Assembly: GCA_014905825.1 (NCBI GenBank) | Contig: JACGCN010000024.1 | Location: 779,983 to 843,982, forward strand | Direction: 5' to 3' | Origin: Lyophyllum atratum | Lineage: Eukaryota > Basidiomycota > Agaricomycetes > Agaricales > Lyophyllaceae | DNA: 64,000 nucleotides | Shown here: one piece after another, positions 22,599 to 34,685 of the stretch | Numbering within the stretch: position 1 is the first letter of the stretch | How the letters are laid out: the number at the start of each line of letters is the position of its first letter | Translations under genes and position numbers: made by a program | Notes under the pieces: generated by a model | Databases searched by the model: none | Told to the model about the DNA's origin: nothing | What the model saw: the letters and a program-made list of their open reading frames with translations, nothing else

Positions 22599-24665
22599 GT
22601 TCTTGAGGTTGCGGTGGATGTCTTGTGATGTAAATATGTGTGAGTTGTCGAGAATGTACAAATTGAGAGCCAGGCTGCGGTGCCGAACAGCATGCAAAGG
22701 GTGCTAAGTAGTGCTATCCCCTCGATTGTAAGTTATAGCGCTGAGAATCCAATACCACGATATCGATTCTTTAGATTATCATTGTTCGAAATGTGGGTGG
22801 CTACTATACGCTTTGAGGATGGTTCTGGCATCCTCCCACCGGGTGACGTTGCCCGAAATGGGTAAACATTGCGTCCATCATCATCATACGCAGACACACA
22901 GATTCACAACAGTCGTTCCACCCTTGAGATTCAAGTGCATGCCGAGCCTGGGGTCTCGATGTCGAACTTGTACTTCCCTGACCTCACTGTGATTCATGCC
23001 AACTCCCTGCATGCTTTGTGGGGTGCTTGCGATCTCCGCACCCGAGCTTCACGGTTGCGATCTGCTGCGCATAAAGGGCCCGTGGTAGGTAGTCCTTACT
23101 AGTAGCGTCACAATTCACGGGTGGGAGGTCGCCATGAATTCTCCAGGCTGCCAATCACGTAAAAGGCCGTTATGTATCGATCCTTCTTCCAGGCTGTCAA
23201 GACAATGTCAAGACGAGACTTGTAAGTGACAGCTGCGTCGCGAATAGCCGCGGGTGTCGTGCTTGGTTGTGGTGAATTCAATAGGTGTCGCCAGGGCGTC
23301 GCAGGATGGGCGGAAGCGAGTATCGTTGTTAGAAATTTCGTCAGAAATGGAAGAGAACATTTCTCCTGTCTGCACGAATGACACTGACCTCTGAGTGAAA
23401 AACTGAACGCGGGATTACAAGACACAGGGTTATTGGAATTTACGCAACGCCGCAACTCCTGAGCAGCTGGCTAACAACTTCGTAGGCTAACTCCTTGGCT
23501 CGGTATTTACCTCATGTCATTGGCTTTTGTTATCTTGTGCTCCTCAGGTCACACCACAGGCGGATCTAAGCTGACATACCACGTCAGCTTATGCATGTTG
23601 AGGTTTTGAGCTGGGGAAGGGTACATAAGGAGGACTCACCGCCATTGTCCGGTAGGGTTAACCATTCTGAAGGTGTCGTGGTATCAAATTAATTGAGTGA
23701 AGTACGGTAATGGCTCGGGCATGGTTCATTGCGGTTGAAGGATCGCGTTGACATAGGCCGGGGATAAGGGGAAGACCAAGGGAAGATAAGCCGTACATAC
23801 CGCACGGCAAATCAGTGACTGCAAGCAGGTTTGGCGGCGTCAAGGAAAAAGGAAATTTACGCCAGGAGAAGTTTTCGACTCATCCGTGGGATCTATGGCA
23901 TGTACGGCCCAGAATTGAGGATATTTCCGTGCACGGGCGAGTAGAGGAGTTGAGCCAACGTCCGTCAACCGTAAAATGCCAGAGGTAAGTAAAGTGATTC
24001 GGTGACGGTTGTTATGCTAGGGAGACGGGAGAAATATTGATAGCGAGACAAACGTTCACTCGAAGATACCTATGGATGAGATCGATTTCCGATGGAGGAT
24101 GGCACGGTATAAGTCCGTCCTCGAGGGTGTCAAACCAGGAACTGGGGTGATTGGTGGCAGAGCTACAGATACGGGGCTAGCGGACGCCCTTGTCAGCCTG
24201 CCTCAAACCTCGAGGTTCCAGGAACATGAAAGGCACTGACAGGGGTGGTGTGCAATCGCAGTTATCAATAGGTTCCTGTGGTGGTGGTACCGCAGCGTGT
24301 ACGCGTATTTACCATAATCGCCGAACGAGCCCGCCAGAGTACGGTCAGCGCAAACTCTACAATACTTCAATGATACATATGCTTGAAGCCTATGACACAG
24401 CTCAAGAGGCCCGGGATCTAAATCTGGGACCTGGGTGAAAAAAGTGGAAAGCAGTGGATGAGAAAGGAAATAGCCATTCGGGGTCAGGCACATCAAAGTG
24501 CCTTGCTTGAGAATGATTGCCTGAGCTGAATTCCCAGTCAGCTCTCCCAGCTATTCTCCCCAACTCTCTGCGAAACCACCACCACCAACGGCGAGCATAC
24601 CCCCTTCCCCGTCGCCCCCGTCCCTCCCGCACTCGAAATCTGTCTCCGCGACCTCCATAACTCAT
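22599..24665. other. 2.1 kb with no supported gene
   Basis: This is the region between the large zinc-module gene and the OPT transporter. Several open frames of 60-115 codons occur (for example 23,108-23,455 on the minus strand), none with a recognised domain or supporting splice sites. The last few hundred bases should be the OPT promoter. Confidence 0.5.
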
Positions 24666-27600
24666 ATGGCTCGGCGACCACCCTCGACCGCTGGCTCGTC
24701 TCGCCCATTCACATCAAATGGTGCCCGTCCGACCACAGCGGCCGGAAACGGTGCAGAATACGACCACAATCCGCAGTATACCTACGAACCTGATTATGAT
24801 CTCGAGGAAGAGGAAGAGGAGAGCGAGGATGAAGATGTGTTTGCTTTTCTCCCTCCTTCAACAGCAGAGCAGCAGAAGCAACAGCAAGAACAACAATCAC
24901 AGCACGACTATCCCCAGACTCACCCTGCAGACCACCATTCAGACCAGGTCTTTGCAAATTCCGCCCCATCACCATACATAACCTACCCTTCGCCCACATT
25001 CGATCCATACGCACGGTTTCCCGCCGATTCCGTGACAGGCGTTGGCCCATCTACGCCTCATTTTCAATACTTCCAACCTCCTCCACAAACCCCACCCTCG
25101 ACGGATTCTAACAACCATAATACCGAGGGCGACCACTATCGTCTACGGAGACTAGATACCCCCGGGGGCACCGCAATATCTAACGTGCCTACCACCGCCG
25201 AGTCTCGCGAAGTGCGGGTATCTCTACCAGGAGGCAGTCTGGCAAGTGCGACGGCGAGTGAGAAGGATTTGGACATGGAGGCTGGGACCTCGAGGCGGAG
25301 AAGTCATCCAAAGAAACACGACTCGTCCATTACAGATTCGCTGAGCATTGGGCGCAGTATGATGGATGATGATGACGATACCAGCAGAGAAGGATCAATA
25401 AAGTGAGTTTCTCACCGAATCTGTCTCCTTTGCTTTTGCATTCGCGGGATCATCGTGCTCTTTGCACTACGCGTGACTGTTGCGATTGCCATTTTCTGTC
25501 GTCTTCTCGACTTCATTTTCCGTCCTCGCGGCGGTCACGTTTACGTCCTCTGAACCTTCGCACTTCTACGTGCTGAAATGATCCACCGTCGCGTTTCATA
25601 TACTCTCATATCCAGTTATTCTATCTTTCACTAGTTTTCTCCTCTTGTGTATCCATGTCATCCCTTTCACTCCCGCTAACCTCCTGCTCTCCCTCCTCCC
25701 CTCCCTCTTTAACTAGAATGGAATTCGATTTCGACGCGATAGACGACGAGGATAGCCCCTTCCCAGAGGTTCGTGCCTCCGTATCTAACATCGATGACCC
25801 CGACATGCCGGCTTTGACAATCCGGATGTGGTTCGTTGGCCTTATACTTTGCATGATCAGCAGGTCGGTCACAATTCTCTCTCACTGTCTCAATAATAAG
25901 TGACACTTGAACCGCAGTGGTCTCAACGTATTCTTCAATTTCCGTTCTCCTGCTCCAACTGTAGTTCCCCTCGCGCTCCTCCTGATTTCATACCCTTTTG
26001 GCAAATTCCTAGCATTCACACTACCCATAACCACATATCGCATTCCTATACCCAACCTCCCTTCCTCGATTCTTCCTGTTCCTAACGCAAATACCTCACG
26101 GCCGGCTCTCTTATTCATCAACCTCTTCCGGCCACTTACATACCCCCGCGCTATCGAATTCTCTCTCAATCCCGGCCCCTGGAACATAAAGGAGCACGTC
26201 CTAGTGTTCATTATGGCCAACGTTGCCGTGGGTAACCCCTACGCACTCAATGCCGTCGTGGTTGCCGAGGTGTACTACGAGCTCAAGCTCGGGTATTGGT
26301 TCGCCCTCGTGCTCGTTCTTGCAACGCAGCTGACCGGTTTCGGGCTTGCGGGCTTGTGTCGTCGCTTCCTGGTGTGGCCCGCTAGCATGGTTTGGCCGCA
26401 GAATTTGGTTGCATGTACATTGTTGAATACCTTGCATGCCGAAGATGAAGATGACGGCGTGGGTATGAGCCTCGGGAGGACCGGCGGGAAGGGCATGTCG
26501 CGTTATCGGTTCTTCATGATTGTGATGATCGGAAGCTTCTTTTTCTTCTTCCTGCCTGGTCCGTACCCTCGTATTTTTTGATGCCGCTTCATGACTTCTG
26601 ACAAACTTAACAGGGTTCTTGTTCGAAGCGCTTTCAGTTTTCTCCTTCGTTTGCTGGGCCGCACCTGACAACGTTGCCGTGAATCAAATCTTCGGTGTAC
26701 ACTCTGGACTGGGATTCAGTGTTCTGACATTCGACTGGACTCAAATCAGTTGGATCGGTAGTCCCATGATGGGTACGCTTGCGAATTTCATTATTTTTAG
26801 CATAAAGCTTACCTGTCAATCAAGTTCCGTGGTGGGCTGAAGTACACATCTTCCTTGGCTTCGTCATATTCTACTGGATCTTGACGCCTATCCTTTACTA
26901 CTCGAATGTAAGCTGGTTCAATTGCTCAACCTATTTTGACAATTTATATTTCTGTCTTAGGCCTGGTCACTGGCCTACTTCCCAATATCTGCCAACGAGC
27001 CATACGACCTGTTCGGCAAGGTCTACGATATCAAAAGAGTTCTTACCAAAGACGACCGCTTCGACCTCGATGCTTACAATGCCTATTCGCCGCTCTATCT
27101 CCCTGCTACCTACGCGATGACATATCTCCTCGCGTTTGCACTGAGCACCTGCGTCATTATCCACACCCTTCTCTACCATGGCCGCAGTCTGCTCAACGGC
27201 ATCAAGAAGATGAAAGTGGAGAGCGATGACATCCACGCGAAGCTCATGCGCAATTACCCTGAAGTCCCTGATTGGTGGTACATGAGTGCATTCTGCGTCT
27301 TTTTCGGCTTGGCTATCGTTGCCGTTGAGGTATTTGATTTCCCGTATTCTTCCCCAAGAACAAGATCCTGATGACGTCCTGCCCTTTAGGTGTGGGACAC
27401 GAATGTTCCTGTATGGGCGTTGGTACTGGCGCTTCTGCTCCCCGTTGTTTATATCCTTCCCTCTGGCTTTATCTATGCCATGACTGGACAGGGTGTACGC
27501 TTCTTGCCTTTCCCGAAGCATCGACAGACATCTGACGTCGAGATTTAGATAACCCTTAATATTCTTGCCCAGATCATCCCAGGGACACTCTTGCCGGGTA

Positions 27601-28685
27601 ATCCTCTGGCCAACATGGTACGAAATTGCTCCCGACCGCACCCATGAACTCACTTTCACGTGTGCGATCTACCAGGTGTTCAAAGCGTATTCGGTCCAGA
27701 CTCTAACTGAGGCTACCTCCTTTATCCAAGACTTAAAATTAGGCCACTACGTCAAAGTCCCTCCACGCGCTACATTTTTGGGTACATGATGCATCTTCCT
27801 CATTTCGCTAAACTTCCCCGCTTATTATGGCTTTCACCTCAGTACAACTGATTGCCACCTGCTTTGCCGCGTTCATCCAGGTTGGCGTGAAGACATGGAT
27901 ATTTGCCAATGTCGAGGACATCTGTGATCCAAACCAGAAGAGCCAGTTGACATGTCCGCATAATCAAGTCTTTTACACGGCTTCAGCCGTCTGGTGCGCT
28001 TTTCTCCCGTTCCAAAGCCGTATTATGGATCAACTAACCCTTTGCTCAGGGGTCTCATCGGACCGAGTAAGCAGTTCGGAGTCGGATCAATATACCACCC
28101 GCACCTCTACGCCATGGTTATCGGTGTTTTCCTGCCCGTCCCGTTCTGGCTCTGGCAGCGGCGATACCCCAATTCCTGGATCAGATACGTTAGCACGCCG
28201 GTCATCCTGAATGGAGTCTCTTCCATCCCACCTGCTACCGGGATCAATTACTCTTCCTGGTTTGCTGTAGGATTTATATTCCAGTACCTCATCCGGAAGA
28301 GAAACTTTGCCTGGTGGAGCAAGTTCAATTATGTTGTTAGCGCTGCTTTGGATAGCGGTACGTCCTGCTCCGAGAGTCCAGGCATAACGCCTTTGACTGA
28401 TCATCCACGACCACATAGGCACTGTCATTTCCCTCATGTTTATCTTCTTCACCTTGCAGGTAAAGCTTCCTTCTTTTCCTAGTTAATGTACACTTGACTA
28501 ACAGCTTCTCTAGTTCCCTAGAAACGGCACCATCACCTTGAACTGGTGGGGAAATTGGGTGCATGAGCGAAGTGAGTTTACTACCGTTTTTTTTCTGTCC
28601 ACTAGTCCCTAATGATGCCATGAAAGCGGCCGACTGGGAGCGCAAGCCATTCCTCAAAATTCCAGATGGCGGTATCCCTCGATGA
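24666..28685 (+). CDS. oligopeptide transporter (OPT family)
   Basis: This is a proton-coupled small-peptide importer of the plasma membrane. A 240-residue hydrophilic, acidic, Gln-rich N-terminal extension precedes the OPT signature DEDSPFPEVRASV...DDPDMPALTIRMW. About 12-16 hydrophobic helices follow, for example SGLNVFFNFRSPAPT, WNIKEHVLVFIMANVAVGNPY and GFGLAGLCRRFLVWPASMVWP. The family motif K-I-P-P-R appears here as HYVKVPPRATF. The C-terminal segment NGTITLNWWGNWVHER ends PDGGIPR. At least ten short introns keep frame. Members also carry glutathione or metal chelates, so the substrate is open. It is the only transporter near the GMC and zinc-module genes, and no cluster is implied. Confidence 0.95.
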
Positions 28686-29522
28686 TAAGCCGTATCATCT
28701 ATCTTGCAATCACGCACCCCCCCTTGCCCCTTCTTCCTCTACCTGCTACATCACCCTCGTCGACCAGAATCATGAAGAAAACACCTTCGTTCCTTGCGGG
28801 CTGCTATTTCGGTGCCTCTTGTCATTCTTTATCTACCCTACCCTCCGCCCTCACGATTCCCACCCAAATACCATATTCTTTCAGAAGCCCGCCCTTTACA
28901 ATTACCTCTCTTCTCGTCCTATCATCTCATCGATTTGTCGACTCTTAGAGTATCACATACGTCTCCCTTCTTACGCCCGCGATTTTTTTCTTGTCGTTTT
29001 TAGTACGGGGTATGTGGCGTGGATTGGCTTCAGAGATACCTTAAATATGTAGTTAGGTTAGTAATTCTAGCCAGAAGAAATTTAAAACGGTTACTACTCA
29101 AGTTTGGAACCGTGCGCTGGACCTCAACGGAGACAAGGATTGGATGGAGATGGGTTAGGTAGGTACTTAAAGTTATGTAGATATGAACTAATTTTGATGG
29201 AAGACCGTCATTGAGTCCACGCCATCTGTATCTCGTTAACAAGTAGACTAGTCTCATCTTGAAATTTATCGGGCACGTCAATTCCTTGTGTAGGAGCTGG
29301 ACATACATATCTTCCCTACAACCTGACTTCACTAATCAGAGCTCGGAGTGGTTCATCCAAGGTTCATCAGAAGCGATGCCAAGATCCTCATTGGCTAGCA
29401 TTTCAACAGGAGCGGCAATAAGGATCTATGTTTCTATACTCACGCGTGCCTCGGAATATTAGCGAGGGTGCGCGCAACAAATTACACCAGGTGTCCTGGA
29501 AGTATGGTATCTATGGGATAAT
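28686..29522. other. 0.84 kb intergenic, no supported gene
   Basis: This region lies between the converging 3' ends of the OPT transporter and the cis-prenyltransferase. It is pyrimidine-rich near 28,710-28,900. I see nothing coding in it. Confidence 0.5.
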
Positions 29523-30601
29523 TTAGCTTGAATGGCGCCTCCAGACCTTGATCTGGTAGTCGAGGATGATAGGTATAAAGTCTAGTAAACCGAAATTCGG
29601 CCAATAGGTGTCAGTGAATTGAATCTGCGTATTCTCGCAGCACTGTGAAAGTCGTGTGAGAATTGAGTATTCGGCGACGTGGATTGCACCCGCCTGCCAA
29701 AGTAGAAAGTCGCTCAGGCGCTTGACGCCACTTGTGCGGATGAGAATATCCAACGGAGGACTCCCACCCTGAGATATCAGGAGTTGTCTATCGATGTCGT
29801 CTTCCGTGATGATCCTGCCAAGTCATGTAAGGCAAGTTTGGCCAGATAAAATAGGGCGGTAGACCCACGTTTTGCCTTTTGAATCAGAGTTGATGGCATT
29901 GCGCACACAAGCCTGGACTGCGGTCGTCATCTCGTCACGAGATGCGTATGGCATGCAAAGGTTGAATATCGCTCTGACAAGGACGGTCAGCGTAGCCCAA
30001 CACACTCAAATTGCGACAAGCACCTGTCATTATGCCGTGACATGTCTTCTGCCTTGCGTGCAGCTTTCTGAACTGATTCCGGGAGGAGATCTATTCTCCC
30101 AACAACATTCAGTCGGACGCCATACTGATCAAGCAAATCCCTGCAAGGGTCAGTCAGCCTCGCGCGAGCTACCAAGACAACTTGACCTCACCCATGCTGG
30201 CAAAGTTCAAGCAGTTTCTCCTCTGCCATACCCATTAACGTGTTTACCTCGTCTGGAGACCGCTTGAAGTTCTCGATCGCGAATGCGTACGCAGAGACGC
30301 ATGTTATATTAAGGCGGTAACAAATATCCAACATCTACGGCAAGTACGACGTCAGAACAGCCCTGTGCACCCACAAATACCAAACGGAGAGTAGAAACGC
30401 ACTTACCCCCCTCAAAGCCAAAAAGCCTTCAGCGTGGCCGTCCTGGATCCTCTTGCTATGGCTGCGAGCATATCGTCGGTTACCGTCCATAACAAATGCC
30501 ACATGCTTAGGAGTAGGACCCGCCGCAAGGACAGCGAGGAGGAGTCGTCGCGCTTTGTCGACGACATCGTCACGGAGCCACCTCAGGGCACGGAGGAACA
30601 T
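29523..30601 (-). CDS. RER2: dehydrodolichyl diphosphate synthase (cis-prenyltransferase)
   Basis: This enzyme adds isopentenyl units in cis to farnesyl diphosphate, making the dolichol precursor for protein glycosylation at the ER. Diagnostic blocks are [17 protein letters not shown] (catalytic Asp in the MDGN motif), [56 protein letters not shown] and the substrate-binding [19 protein letters not shown]. The expected [14 protein letters not shown] follows, with the end VWRRHSS. Between LLWQ and CCENTQIQF lie 51 in-frame bases (29,643-29,693) with no match in the family; they are either a GC-AG intron or a 17-residue insertion. The start at 30,601 gives a short amphipathic leader like other Rer2 proteins. 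It diverges from the SWIM/RING gene, 147 bp away. Confidence 0.93.
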
Positions 30602-30687
30602 TCTTAGTACGTAGGCGTGGGAATTGTGATTAATTTATCATATATTGATCGCGTGACCTGACGCGCTTTGACATCAACCACGACTGC

Positions 30688-30694
30688 TATATAA
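30688..30694 (+). promoter_or_regulatory. TATA box in the shared RER2 / SWIM-RING promoter
   Basis: TATATAA lies about 55 bp upstream of the ATG at 30,749, inside the 147 bp divergent intergenic region. Confidence 0.45.
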
Positions 30695-30748
30695 GTCCCA
30701 GTCTTTTTTGCTCTTGACCAGTATCCTGTACGCAGTCCGGGATAACCA

Positions 30749-32336
30749 ATGGTCCTCACAAAACGAAAGAGGGACGGAGAGTTTATCGCGTGGAACCCTG
30801 CAGGGCAGGCACCCGCCCCAAGCACCCCATCAGATTTACCCACAGCGAAGAAACCACGTACGAAATCCACCACGGAACACTCTCCTCCTCGTACCACGAG
30901 ATCTTCGACCAAGGCGTCTCACGCTTTAGCCTCGTACTCCACGACATCCGCTGCACAAACCACATCTTATGCCCCACCCACGATGCCAGTCCAGGTTGCA
31001 CATCCGTCTAGACCCACAAGGGCTTATCCTGAGCCGGGGCCTTCACAGCCGCCCAAACCTTCGAGATCGCGTAAGAAGGCAGATACCGACCAACCGCCTA
31101 CAGAAAAACGCGGGGCTATATTCAAGAAGTCATGCCCGAAGAATATCCTCGATCGAGTCGAGCGGGTGATGTCACAAAGGTTTACTCGCTCACTACCTTC
31201 GTCTCTATTCGAAGGCTGAAAATCTCGAAACAGGTTTTTCATGATTGATAGGCAAAGGACGCCAGGCGACCTGAAGGAGGTCTTCAGTGTTCTGGGTTCG
31301 ACGGGTAACGTAAGATCTCTGGACGTTGTCCCGCGTGTCACCGATCTAATTTCTCGTCAGGTGTACACAGTAACAATCGACCATAAACCAAGCTGCAACT
31401 GTGCGTAGCCCTTCGCCTGTGGAGTTACGTTCCGATCATCTCATTCATACCTGTAGGCCCAGACGCTCTGAAGGGAAATCACTGCAAACACATAGTCAGT
31501 CAGCCTGAATTCTCGGCTATATATAGACTGACGCGTTATTTAGCTCTTTATCTTCTTGAAAGGTCTGTCAAATCCATGGTCAAGCCAAGCGACTTGATCC
31601 TTACTCCTTACCGCCCCAGTCCTTCAAGTCAACCAAGCATCGGGCGTTTGGTATCAGAAGTCGGTCTTTATCCCAGGCATCTGATCGAATGGTTATACTA
31701 ATCGCTCTACAGAGCGCTCTTGACTAGTGAACTAGAAACTATATTTGCAGAAGCTCCGCTGGCGCCCAATTCCGTCGCCCATGCCAGGATTCGCGACGCA
31801 CATGCGAAAGCGACTGGAAAAGCGACCATAAGCACTCAATCGCCAACCAAGAAGCGCACCCCAGGTCCTGACGACGACTGCCCCATTTGTTATGATAGCA
31901 TGCACGGGGTAAACGAGATTATGCTTGTCTTCTGCGAAGACTGCGGGAACGCCCTGCATAAAGTGTGCTTCCAACAATGTAAGCGCGTCCAAACCATTGC
32001 CAAGTCCAGCTTTCTGACTCGGAGGTTCCTTCCGGAACAGGGAAAGATACTGCGGCAAAAAGCCACCAAGAGCTAACGTGTGTCTGGTGCCGTGCTCGGT
32101 GGGTCTCTGCTGCTGCCCCGGGTGCTGATGCTGGTGCGGCCGCTCGAAGAACCAGCGATGGCTACCTCAACCTTAGTGGAGTGTCGGGACTTAGTCCAGT
32201 CCGTGATACGAGTACTTGTATGTTGCACTCGGCCTTCTTTCGCTTCCAGCCCATTTAACCCTACATCTTCGACGCAGATTACCATGGACCGCGGAGAGGA
32301 TACGGATATTCCGCTTATCGAAGTTATCTCGACTGA
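30749..32336 (+). CDS. SWIM and RING zinc-finger protein (putative E3 ubiquitin ligase)
   Basis: A disordered, basic, Pro-rich N-terminus (~150 residues) leads to a SWIM finger, HKPSCNCPDALKGNHCKHI (C-x-C...C-x-H). A RING-type finger follows: CPICYDS, CEDCGNALHKVCFQQW and CVWCRARW. Proteins combining SWIM and RING act as E3 ubiquitin ligases, as in the ZSWIM2/MEX group. The C-terminal tail is Gly/Tyr-rich and ends SAYRSYLD. Splicing checks: FLK to VLQVNQASGVWYQK, then ALLTSELETIF via a GTCGGT donor; CFQQ to WKDTAAKSHQEL; DTST to YYHGPRRG. All keep frame. The target is unknown. Confidence 0.85.
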
Positions 32337-33524
32337 ATTCGTGTCCTGCACCGCCTTCTTTGCAAGTCATTGCGTGTTCGTCGCTGAGCGTCACGACTCT
32401 GATCTCATTTTGCATGTACAATTTATTCCAATTTTGTCACGATTTTTGTGTATAATGATCTTGTCGCCCTACGATACTTGTATATGCCTTGCTACCCCCT
32501 ATTTCGTCGTATGTCCGAAGTATTTTTCAGTTATTACTACTGTAGTTGTTCGAATGATAGCTCTGAATTCCCCAATGGAGGCATCATGGCCTGCAGACCT
32601 TTCTGAACTTCAGCCAAACTTCAGCACCGGTCGATCTGATTCGAGCGATGCAAAGCAATCCGTTACTGAATAGGCTCTGAATAATCCATGTTTTGCAAGA
32701 ACGCCGGGATATATATTTAGACATGGATTATGAGGTACTTGTAAGAACGCCGGGATCTGTATTTAGACAGCTTCCGCTCACCCAGAATCGACCAGATATC
32801 CTTTTCGCGAACTGAGTGTCTGTCTAATCGGTTTTATTATCCGTGCTGTGCAGTCGTGGTCCGAGAACCTAGCTCCTATTTAAACAGAGGCGGCAACACC
32901 TCTTCTGCAAATGCGTATGGTGATTGTTATTGATGGCACTTCTTGGGTACATCGCAAGACCATTCACCCAGCTATTTATGGCAGGATTATCCATCGTTAC
33001 AAGTCGATTGTTGCGCCACCTCCCCTTAACGTTATTGTTTCAGACGTTCCGGACTATCAACAGAGGGGCGGCTTAACTGACAAGCCTAACATACAATAAA
33101 TTATAGATCGTTTGCGTTGTACAAACCTAATTAAAGCTAGTAGCGAATGGACCAATACTCATTTCATTCCCGCAACGCATTCTCCACATGAATAAACGGA
33201 GGTGTAAAGCGAGAAGCCAGCCGACCACGGTACTCCCGCGTGTATTAGCCTCCCTCATGGAAGCTAGCCTTGCGTAGCCAGTTGGGGTGAGCTCAGCGAT
33301 GTAGCGGGTGCAAAGGGTGAATCGTTGTGGTGATTATTATGGCAAGGGTCGGAACGTGGGTGTGTCCAGCAGATAACGACGAACAAAACAATGTGGTGGA
33401 TATCAAACAAGGAAAATAGGTCGTGGACGTCATAAGAACCTGATGGTAGGAATATGATTCTCAGACAGCTCGAAGGGGTAATAGGATAAGACTTACTAAC
33501 TTTGTTTACTTTTGAGGGACTGAA
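32337..33524. other. 1.2 kb intergenic with a small imperfect repeat
   Basis: I see no supported gene. A 62-codon frame at 32,911-33,099 has no recognised feature. The stretch 32,681-32,770 contains an inverted repeat and an overlapping direct repeat, listed separately. Confidence 0.5.
32681..32770. repeat. short inverted repeat plus 46 bp-spaced direct repeat
   Basis: ATAATCCATG at 32,681-32,690 is repeated inverted at 32,722-32,731. AAGAACGCCGGGAT followed by ..TATTTAGACA occurs twice, starting at 32,697 and 32,743. It may be a scrap of a MITE. Confidence 0.6.
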
Positions 33525-34236
33525 CTACTTTTCCGCTTGCCTAGCTCGCGCAGCCAACACGGCTAGGCGCTTCTCTCGTGCACATATGATGACAACGAGA
33601 GTCATAAGAAGCACTTGGGCGCCTCCAATGAAGGTCAAGACGATGAAGAAGGGCATCGACATCGACCTCGCACGCAACTCGCAAGGCGTGCTCTGCTCCG
33701 GCGGCAAATTTCCGTATTGGTCGCACACGATGCGGCCTAGTGAATTGGAGAGCTGCAGGATGTCGACGACGAGTCCGTATATCCATATCCCCACCAGGAG
33801 GCATGAATATACGAGACCCTTCCACGTTGTCGGTGAAAGTACGGGTGTAATGTTTGGATGCCGTTTGTGTTTCCGTGCGACGACGATAGTGGTGAGGTTG
33901 TATGGAACCGTGACCGCGAAAGCTACCGCATTTGGAATGGAAAGGGCTGGTTCTCGCGCGACGTTGATTAACGAGAGGACGCAGATGAACGTCGAAAGGG
34001 TAAGGGAGAGATAGCTTAGTCGCGTTAGGCTTCGCGGGAGTTGTCGTGGAGGGACCAAAGTCAAGACCGATAGCGTATCTTCTATGATCATCGCAAAAGG
34101 AGCAACGATCTAGGGCCGGGTCAGCTGCGTGTAACGCAAAGCAAGGGGATGAACGGAGAGAGAAAAGAATGTAAAGCTCTGTGAGCCGCAAATGGTTGCA
34201 GAGATCAAAGACTCGATATTTCCTTGGCGTTTTCAT
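33525..34236 (-). CDS. small four-helix integral membrane protein, unknown function
   Basis: The main exon (33,525 to about 34,100) encodes four hydrophobic segments: LSYLSLTLSTFICVLSLINV, AVAFAVTVPYNLTTIVVA, GLVYSCLLVGIWIYGLVVDI and FFIVLTFIGGAQVLLMTLVV. The C-terminus is basic, ending RARQAEK. I suggest a short first exon from the ATG at 34,236 (MKTPRKYR) spliced to IVAPFAMIIEDTLSVL. The alternative is a start at the in-frame ATG 34,091. A loop between helices 3 and 4 holds two cysteines (CDQYGNLPPEQSTPC), possibly a disulfide. I do not recognise a family. Confidence 0.7.
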
Positions 34237-34685
34237 GATTGATTGATGGACTACGCGGCGACAGGTGACCAGCGGCAGACCAGGAGGCAGAGAGTCAGAC
34301 TCGAGAGTGGATAGCTAGGGATAGCTCAGGATAGCTCCTTCTGAGTCCTTCCTTGGGATCTGCATTGTATTCGCCAAGGTGTGTGCTGAGATGCCTTCAG
34401 ATGCAATCGTTGACGCGACGACTATACTTCCAGCGGGATTCTGACGACGATATTCCAGGGATTCTTTCATTCGTTGTAAGACTCCTAACTATAGGAGGAG
34501 TAAATTTTTTAGGATTATACTTGAGGGGAGGATTATAGAAGCGTCGCATTGAAGGAGAACCATCTGCACTGTGCAGTGCAATCAAAGTTAGTATGAACGA
34601 AAGCTGCCACGTGATAGCGCGACGGCTTAGAGCAAGCTCTCAGCCTGGAATTCAATCTCTTCCAACTGGCACCTACTGATAGACC
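34237..34685. promoter_or_regulatory. divergent intergenic region between membrane-protein gene and ERV2
   Basis: The two flanking genes are transcribed away from each other, so both promoters must lie in these 450 bp. There is no open frame or clear core element that I would name. Confidence 0.4.

Noticed and set aside
21920..22693. 257-codon minus-strand frame, His-rich
   Set aside because: It is antisense to the C-terminal exons of the same gene, which have homologous-looking, splice-consistent sequence.
7830..28685. Biosynthetic gene cluster (GMC oxidase, large zinc protein, transporter)
   Set aside because: There is no synthase, terpene cyclase or P450 between them. The genes are separated by a transposon and long gaps, and their families are common individually.
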